15,910 nt of DNA from Lachnospiraceae bacterium UBA7054 (GTDB lineage: Bacteria > Bacillota > Clostridia > Lachnospirales > Lachnospiraceae): NCBI GenBank assembly GCA_002492725.1, contig DLAF01000068.1, positions 1 through 15,910 of the forward strand. The letters run 5' to 3'. The notes beneath the pieces were generated by a model. It was given only the letters and a program-made list of their open reading frames with translations, was not told the origin of the DNA and searched no databases. Position numbers and translations under genes: made by a program. This document shows, one piece after another, positions 15,904 to 15,910 of the stretch. The first letter of the stretch is position 1. Each line of letters opens with the position of its first letter.

Positions 15904-15910
15904 ATGTGGA

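Overview
The window looks like a chromosomal segment of a Lachnospiraceae-type member of the Clostridia. This rests on protein character, not on a database search: mid-GC coding sequence, strong GGAGG-type ribosome binding sites, a glutamate racemase followed by a DUF1934 protein, a membrane-anchored trigger-factor-like foldase, a GH115 hydrolase, a LytTR/GHKL signalling pair, and a small protein of a type I associate with flagellated clostridia. Nearly all of the sequence is coding. I see no rRNA, tRNA, CRISPR array, insertion sequence or phage gene.

Region 1 (1-2370): a membrane-fused spermidine-synthase-like protein runs rightward. A strong bidirectional terminator separates it from a leftward gene for a 202-residue protein of unknown function. 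Region 2 (2371-5901): a consensus sigma-A promoter drives a rightward run of ispE (isoprenoid MEP pathway), a GntR/FCD regulator overlapping ispE, a small Trp-rich secreted or membrane protein, murI (D-glutamate for peptidoglycan) and a DUF1934 protein. The promoter carries a palindrome, TTGTATACAA, that fits a GntR/FCD operator, so the regulator may control its own operon. Region 3 (5902-6529): a leftward membrane-anchored protein converges on the DUF1934 gene with no intergenic base; the shared terminator hairpin lies inside the last codons of the DUF1934 gene. A divergent promoter pair follows.

Region 4 (6530-10733): a lipoprotein trigger factor (foldase), asnS, a secreted coiled-coil NlpC/P60 peptidoglycan hydrolase and a stand-alone response regulator lie close together in one direction. 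Region 5 (10754-15112): a cytoplasmic GH115 alpha-glucuronidase is translationally coupled, through an overlapping TTG start, to a LytTR response regulator, followed by a GHKL histidine kinase with no membrane segment. Region 6 (15113-15910): a hairpin, then an ABC transporter ATPase whose reading frame seems to break just before the window ends.

The most distinctive arrangement is region 5: a xylan-side-chain hydrolase, a DNA-binding LytTR regulator and a soluble kinase in one unit, all predicted to be in the cytosol, next to an ABC ATPase. This suggests a pathway that senses or responds to imported (glucurono)xylan fragments inside the cell, but that is inference. The other notable items are regulatory: the ispE operator, a hairpin that buries a ribosome binding site, and the terminator embedded in coding sequence.
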